Positions 59,874 through 64,000 of a DNA stretch of 64,000 nt are shown here, one piece after another; position 1 is the first letter of the stretch, and the number at the start of each line of letters is the position of its first letter. The notes under the pieces were generated by a model. That model searched no databases. It had not been told where the DNA came from and saw only the letters and a program-made list of their open reading frames with translations. Both the position numbers and the translations under genes were made by a program. This stretch comes from Prevotella sp. E2-28 (lineage in GTDB: Bacteria; Bacteroidota; Bacteroidia; Bacteroidales; Bacteroidaceae): NCBI RefSeq assembly GCF_022024055.1, contig NZ_CP091788.1, forward strand, positions 2,480,001 to 2,544,000. Reading direction: 5' to 3'.

Positions 59874-62480
59874 ATGAAAAAATACTTATTCCTTTTAGGA
59901 ATGATGCTGATGACCAGCAGTATGTCGATGATGGCACAATCGACCATGACCGACGAGCAGATCATTAAATTCGTAACAAAAGAACAAAAGGCAGGCTCCA
60001 CACAGCAGGAGATTGCCATAAAACTGGTGCAACGTGGTGTCACCACCGACCAGATTAAGCGTGTACAGACCAAAGTGGAGCGTCTAAAGAAGAATCAGGG
60101 ACTGGGTGCCACAGGCAAAGAGTTCGAAGACGGATCCGACCCACGCATGCGCAAGAATAACGGCAATACGAGGAAAGACGACAATGCATCGAGCCAGAAG
60201 CTGAAGGACAAGAACCCACGACGCATTGCCTTAGAGGAAGAGGAAGCCGAGAATACAGACCTAAGAGCAGGTGCATTAAAACAGGAACTGGATATCTTCA
60301 TGCCCGACTCCTTTGACCTGTATGATCAGAAGGTAATCAGAGACTATCTGAAAGCAAAGGATGAATACGAAAAGAAATCACAGAAGAAAATCTTTGGCCA
60401 TGACCTGTTTCAAAGGGATGAACTGACCTTCGAGCCATCCATGAACATCGCGACACCACAAAACTACGTACTGGGGCCTGGCGATGCTGTGATGATTGAC
60501 ATCTACGGTGCCTCGCAAAAAACCGAGAATCTGACAGTATCACCCGATGGTTACGTGGTTGTAGAGGGCTTCGGTCCCATTCAAGTTGCAGGATTGACCG
60601 TAGAGCAGGCACAGCGCAAAGTGCGTCAGCAATTAGGGGGGCGTTACAGCAGTTCACAGATTATGTTGACCGTTGGCCAGACACGTACCATTACGGTTAA
60701 CGTGATGGGTGAGGTCAAAACTCCTGGCTCGTTCACCTTATCAGCTTTCGCTACCGTATTCCATGCCCTTTATATGGCTGGCGGCCCCAGCGATATCGGA
60801 ACACTGAGAAACATCAAAGTGTATAGAAACAACCGACTTGTGACCACCGTCGACGTGTACGACTACATTCTGAATGGAAATCTGAAAGGCAACGTACGCC
60901 TGGCCGACAATGACGTGATTACTGTAGGCACCTACGACTGCATGGTAAACGTAGGTGGTAAGGTAAAACGCCCCATGTATTACGAGATGAAGCGCGACGA
61001 AAGCATGAAGTCTCTACTCAATTATGCCGGCGACTTTGCCAGTGATGCTTATCGTAAGTCAGTACGTGTTATTCGTAAGGCGGGCTCACAGATGTCTGTA
61101 TTCAACGTGAACGAGTTTGACATGAGTTCATTTAAGATGGCCGATGGCGACTCTGTATTGGTAGACTCTGTACTGAATCGTTATCAGAACATGGTAGAGG
61201 TAAAAGGTGCTGTTTTCCGTCCAGGCATGTATCAGTTGGGCGAACAGATAAACAGCGTGAAGACGCTGATGGAAAACTGCGAAGGCGTCACAGAAGAAGC
61301 CTTTACCGCCCATGCCGTGATGCACCGCATGAAGAAAGACCGCACACTAGAAGTGGTGCCTGTAGATTTGGCTGGCATCATGGAGGGAACAGTAGCCGAC
61401 ATCATGCTGCAGAACGAAGACGTGCTGTTTGTGCCCACCCGTCAGGACATACACGAAGAACGTACCATCACCATCCACGGCGAGGTGCAGTATCCTGGCA
61501 TTTATCGCTATGCCGACAACGAGACTTTGGAGGACTTTGTATTACAGGCTGGCGGACTGAAAGAGACGGCTGCCATGGTGAATGTATTTGTATCACGCCG
61601 CGTTATTAACCCCAAGGCCACTGAGGCCGACTCTATCCTGGGACACTCATTCAACTTCTCTCTAAAAGACGGCTTCGTCATTGATGGCGAAGCAGGTTTC
61701 CATCTGCAGCCTTTCGACGAGGTATTTGTGCGTAAGAGTCCAGGTTATAAGGAGCAGCAAAACGTGAGTGTAGACGGTGAGGTGCAGTTCAGCGGCGACT
61801 ACTCATTGACAAAACAGAACGAGCGCTTGAGCGACCTCATCAAGAAGGCTGGCGGCGTTACAAGCATCGCCTATGTGGCTGGTGCCCGGTTGGAGCGAAA
61901 AATGAATGAGGCTGAACGTATTCGCTATGAGGAATCTGTGAAAATGCAGAAACAGCAGCAGGAAGCCACAATGATGGAGCAGGCCCTGAAGAGCGGACGC
62001 TCAGTAAGCGAAATCAAAGCTGCCACATCAACATCACAGGAAAAGTTGCGCATCCCCGAGACCTACTACGTAGGTATCGAGTTAGACAAGGCGCTAGCCA
62101 ACCCTGGTTCCGATGAAGATATCGTACTCCGTGAAGGCGACCGATTAGTGGTGCCTGGTATGACTAGTACCGTAAAGATTAGTGGTGAAGTGATGTATCC
62201 TAACACCGTAGGCTATGTGGCTGGCCAAAAAGCAAAATACTATATCAATCAGGCCGGTGGCTATGGCACAAATGCCAAGAAGAAGAAAGCTTACATTATC
62301 TATATGAATGGTGACGTGGCAAAAATCAAGAGCGGTACAAAGGTACGCCCTGGTTGCGAGATTGTGGTACCCCAAAAATCCATTAGCCGTATGACCACGG
62401 CCGAGACGGTAACTTTGGGTACAGGTATCGCCTCTATCGCCACCATGATTGCTACGCTGGCGAATATCCTGACGAAGTAA
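59874..62480 (+). CDS. Polysaccharide export protein with SLBB domains (Wza-like)
   Basis: An 868-residue protein with a Sec signal (MKKYLFLLGMMLMTSSMSMMAQ). A charged, Lys/Asp/Asn-rich segment (about residues 70-110) precedes the polysaccharide-export domain (about 200-275; YVLGPGDAVMIDIYGAS and GYVVVEGFGPIQVAGLT) and then several SLBB domains: VNVMGEVKTPGSFTL (about 275), VNVGGKVKRPMYYEM, VEVKGAVFRPGMYQL, ITIHGEVQYPGIYRY, VSVDGEVQFSGDYSL and VKISGEVMYPNTVGY (about 763). A C-terminal hydrophobic helix (about 845-865) ends it. This is the outer-membrane export pore of Wza/Wzx-type capsule systems. The stop codon lies inside the heptamer repeat that follows. Confidence 0.9.
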   Translation: MKKYLFLLGMMLMTSSMSMMAQSTMTDEQIIKFVTKEQKAGSTQQEIAIKLVQRGVTTDQIKRVQTKVERLKKNQGLGATGKEFEDGSDPRMRKNNGNTRKDDNASSQKLKDKNPRRIALEEEEAENTDLRAGALKQELDIFMPDSFDLYDQKVIRDYLKAKDEYEKKSQKKIFGHDLFQRDELTFEPSMNIATPQNYVLGPGDAVMIDIYGASQKTENLTVSPDGYVVVEGFGPIQVAGLTVEQAQRKVRQQLGGRYSSSQIMLTVGQTRTITVNVMGEVKTPGSFTLSAFATVFHALYMAGGPSDIGTLRNIKVYRNNRLVTTVDVYDYILNGNLKGNVRLADNDVITVGTYDCMVNVGGKVKRPMYYEMKRDESMKSLLNYAGDFASDAYRKSVRVIRKAGSQMSVFNVNEFDMSSFKMADGDSVLVDSVLNRYQNMVEVKGAVFRPGMYQLGEQINSVKTLMENCEGVTEEAFTAHAVMHRMKKDRTLEVVPVDLAGIMEGTVADIMLQNEDVLFVPTRQDIHEERTITIHGEVQYPGIYRYADNETLEDFVLQAGGLKETAAMVNVFVSRRVINPKATEADSILGHSFNFSLKDGFVIDGEAGFHLQPFDEVFVRKSPGYKEQQNVSVDGEVQFSGDYSLTKQNERLSDLIKKAGGVTSIAYVAGARLERKMNEAERIRYEESVKMQKQQQEATMMEQALKSGRSVSEIKAATSTSQEKLRIPETYYVGIELDKALANPGSDEDIVLREGDRLVVPGMTSTVKISGEVMYPNTVGYVAGQKAKYYINQAGGYGTNAKKKKAYIIYMNGDVAKIKSGTKVRPGCEIVVPQKSISRMTTAETVTLGTGIASIATMIATLANILTK

Positions 62481-62539
62481 GATGTAAGAAGTAAGATGTA
62501 AGAAGTAAAATGTAAGAAGTAAAATGTAAGAAGTAAGAG
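62477..62539. repeat. Heptamer repeat between the Wza-like and Wzz-like genes (9 copies)
   Basis: Nine 7-bp units with consensus GTAAGAA/GTAAGAT/GTAAAAT, starting at 62477 and including the TAA stop (62478-62480) of the preceding gene. It ends 27 bp before the start of the Wzz-like gene. Confidence 0.9.
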
Positions 62540-62566
62540 GATAGTAAAAGAAAAAAGATAAAAAAA

Positions 62567-63610
62567 ATGGCTGAGAATAATAATACAGGGGTTATTGACC
62601 TGCAACAAATACTGCAGACGATTTGGAAACAGAGAAGACTGTTCGCAAAAGTGCTGCCAACAGTTTTCATTGTATCGTGCCTATATATCATCTGTATTCC
62701 ACGGACCTACAGCACCGATATGAAACTGGCACCGGAGATTAGTAACGGCATGTCGGGAGGTACACTGGGCGACATCGCATCGTCATTAGGATTCAACCTG
62801 AACGACATGCAGACCAGTGACGCCATCACTCCCCTGCTCTACCCCGACCTCATGGATGACAACAAGTTCGTGGCAGAACTGGCAGGCATCCAGGTGGAGA
62901 GCCTGGACGGAGAGATTAAGTGCAACTACCACGACTACCTGAAGGACTACCAGAAGAAGCCTTGGTGGGGCGACGTCACCGACTGGATCAAGAGTCTGCT
63001 TCCCAAAGGCGAGGATGAAGACGAGGTCATGGCGGCAAAAGGACTCGAGAACAGTCCCTACCTGCTGACGAAGGATGAAGACAAACTATTGGAAGCTGTC
63101 AGAAATAACATCTCGCTGAGAGTGGACAAGAAAACGGGTATCATCACTATCAACACAAAAGCACAGGATGCCCTTATTTGTAAGACGTTGGCTGACAGCG
63201 CTTGCGCCCGTCTGCAGACCTTTATCACGGACTATCGTACAAAGAAGGCATGCGTGGACGAGAAACACTACAAACAATTGATGGAGGAGGCCAAGGCCAG
63301 CTATGAGAAGGCCCGCCGTGCTTATTCGGGCTATGCAGACTCCCACAGCGAGGTGGTGCTGGAGAGTTATCGCTCGAAATTGAATGACCTGGAGAACGAG
63401 ATGCAGCTGAGATACAACACTTACACCACCATGACAGCCCAATATCAGGCTGCCCAGGCCAAGGTTCAGGAACGCACACCGGCTTTCACCATGCTGAAAG
63501 GTGCCACGGTGCCCATCAAGCCGACAGGCCCGAAACGTATGCTTTTCGTGGTGGGAATGCTTGTTTTTGCCACTATCCTGACTTCGCTCTACGTGACTAT
63601 CAAAAAATAA
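62567..63610 (+). CDS. Wzz-type chain-length determinant protein
   Basis: A 347-residue inner-membrane protein with two membrane helices, one near the N-terminus (VLPTVFIVSCLYIICIPR, about residues 27-44) and one at the C-terminus (MLFVVGMLVFATILTSLYVTI, about 325-345). A large periplasmic part with coiled coil (about 215-290; ASYEKARRAYSGYADSHSEV) lies between them, and TGPKRMLF sits before the second helix, the Wzz Pro/Gly-rich site. It lacks the tyrosine kinase domain of Wzc. It sets polymer length in Wzy-type export. It follows a 9-copy heptamer repeat. Confidence 0.88.
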   Translation: MAENNNTGVIDLQQILQTIWKQRRLFAKVLPTVFIVSCLYIICIPRTYSTDMKLAPEISNGMSGGTLGDIASSLGFNLNDMQTSDAITPLLYPDLMDDNKFVAELAGIQVESLDGEIKCNYHDYLKDYQKKPWWGDVTDWIKSLLPKGEDEDEVMAAKGLENSPYLLTKDEDKLLEAVRNNISLRVDKKTGIITINTKAQDALICKTLADSACARLQTFITDYRTKKACVDEKHYKQLMEEAKASYEKARRAYSGYADSHSEVVLESYRSKLNDLENEMQLRYNTYTTMTAQYQAAQAKVQERTPAFTMLKGATVPIKPTGPKRMLFVVGMLVFATILTSLYVTIKK

Positions 63611-63642
63611 GAACCAGAGGGGATATTGACTGACACTATCTA

Positions 63643-64000
63643 ATGGTCATTGCTATATTATCAATTCTTCTCATCTGTATGGCTTTTTCTCTTATAGAAG
63701 AAGACATCAGAAGGAGTGATGTATTTATAGTTGTAAGTCTGATTGGCATGGTAATGATTATCGTAGCCGGTTCGAGGGGCGTTTATGACACCCCAGATTC
63801 TGACAACTACGAAATCTTATATTATAGCGTTAATTCATTAGACGATGACATTCGTGAGCCTTCAATGGTTTACCTTTCGTACTACTTAAATTCACTCGGA
63901 TTTGGGATTAATGCCTTCTTTTTCGCCTACGCAGCAATGTCGATTCCTCTCAGACTGACTGCTATTCTCAAGCTCTCACCACTGCCCATTCTTACACTGG
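63643..64000 (+). CDS. EpsG-like polysaccharide polymerase (3' cut by window edge)
   Basis: An open frame from ATG 63643 to the window edge, 119 residues seen. Hydrophobic segments (about residues 2-18 and 28-42) are followed by a hydrophilic loop with AGSRGVYDTPDSDNYEILYY (about 42-61), which resembles the first periplasmic loop of EpsG/Wzy-type polymerases. Then come more hydrophobic residues (about 88-104). It starts 32 bp after the Wzz-like gene, so it belongs to the EPS operon. It may polymerise repeat units in the periplasm. The C-terminal part is outside the window. Confidence 0.72.
   Translation, partial: MVIAILSILLICMAFSLIEEDIRRSDVFIVVSLIGMVMIIVAGSRGVYDTPDSDNYEILYYSVNSLDDDIREPSMVYLSYYLNSLGFGINAFFFAYAAMSIPLRLTAILKLSPLPILTL

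Overview
The window comes from a member of the Bacteroidota, most likely a gut or rumen Prevotellaceae (Prevotella/Segatella/Xylanibacter-like). This rests on the paired SusC/SusD outer-membrane genes, the many promoters with a Bacteroidota -7 box (TAnnTTTGC), a 32-aa 'smalltalk' ORF, a GH57/glycogen synthase/debranching trio, and a tmRNA tag ending in YALAA. The genus is inferred from gene content and protein style, not from a marker-gene search.

Layout. (1) 1-12571 is a surface-glycan cluster: a partial membrane acyltransferase-like protein, a Wzx-type flippase, a GT11-like fucosyltransferase, eight other glycosyltransferase genes or remnants of families 2 and 4, and an LTA-synthase-like sulfatase-fold protein. 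It is built from converging + and - operons. At 9000-9500 there is a noncoding stretch with a ~204-bp imperfect hairpin, next to a decayed GT4 gene. (2) 12707-21157 is mostly housekeeping: a DPM1-like GT2, then a tight minus-strand operon (DUF4369-like lipoprotein, dihydroorotase, stand-alone MetH reactivation domain, metallophosphoesterase, PlsC-like acyltransferase), then dnaX with an FtsB/DivIC-like gene and a small membrane protein, and a TRL-like lipoprotein. (3) 21368-24466 holds a secreted C1 peptidase, an 800-bp repeat-rich noncoding region, the smalltalk ORF and asnA. (4) 24703-46594 is a pectin utilisation locus: PL11 rhamnogalacturonan lyase, CE8 pectin methylesterase, SusC, SusD, two surface lipoproteins, a secreted accessory protein and a PL1 pectate lyase. 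No sensor or regulator lies inside the window. (5) 47004-51680 is a minus-strand glycogen operon (debranching enzyme, glycogen synthase, GH57). (6) 51851-54320 holds a lipid kinase, miaA and a small secreted protein. (7) 54478-57282 is an AT-rich three-gene unit: an Mfa2-like lipoprotein, a secreted protein with a sorting-like tail, and a 52-aa acidic-tailed peptide. (8) 57369-64000 starts a second exopolysaccharide locus (FlaA1/WbpM-like dehydratase, Wza-like SLBB protein, Wzz-like protein, EpsG-like polymerase), interrupted by the tmRNA gene on the minus strand.

How the genes work together. The pectin locus should de-esterify (CE8), cut homogalacturonan (PL1) and cut the rhamnogalacturonan-I backbone (PL11) outside the cell, with SusC/SusD and the lipoproteins binding and importing the oligosaccharides. 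The glycogen operon stores and remobilises glucose. The two glycan loci build and export surface polysaccharide.

The most unusual signals are: heptameric (7-bp) tandem repeats at four places, three of them directly before start codons and one inside a coding sequence; two intergenic arrays of ~22-bp degenerate repeats sharing an AACT-N(3-5)-AGTT core; the long hairpin at 9190-9393; a common ~25-residue C-terminal tail on five secreted proteins; and the small-peptide operon at 54478-57282. All positions come from reading the sequence. No database search was run, so family names rest on recognised motifs.
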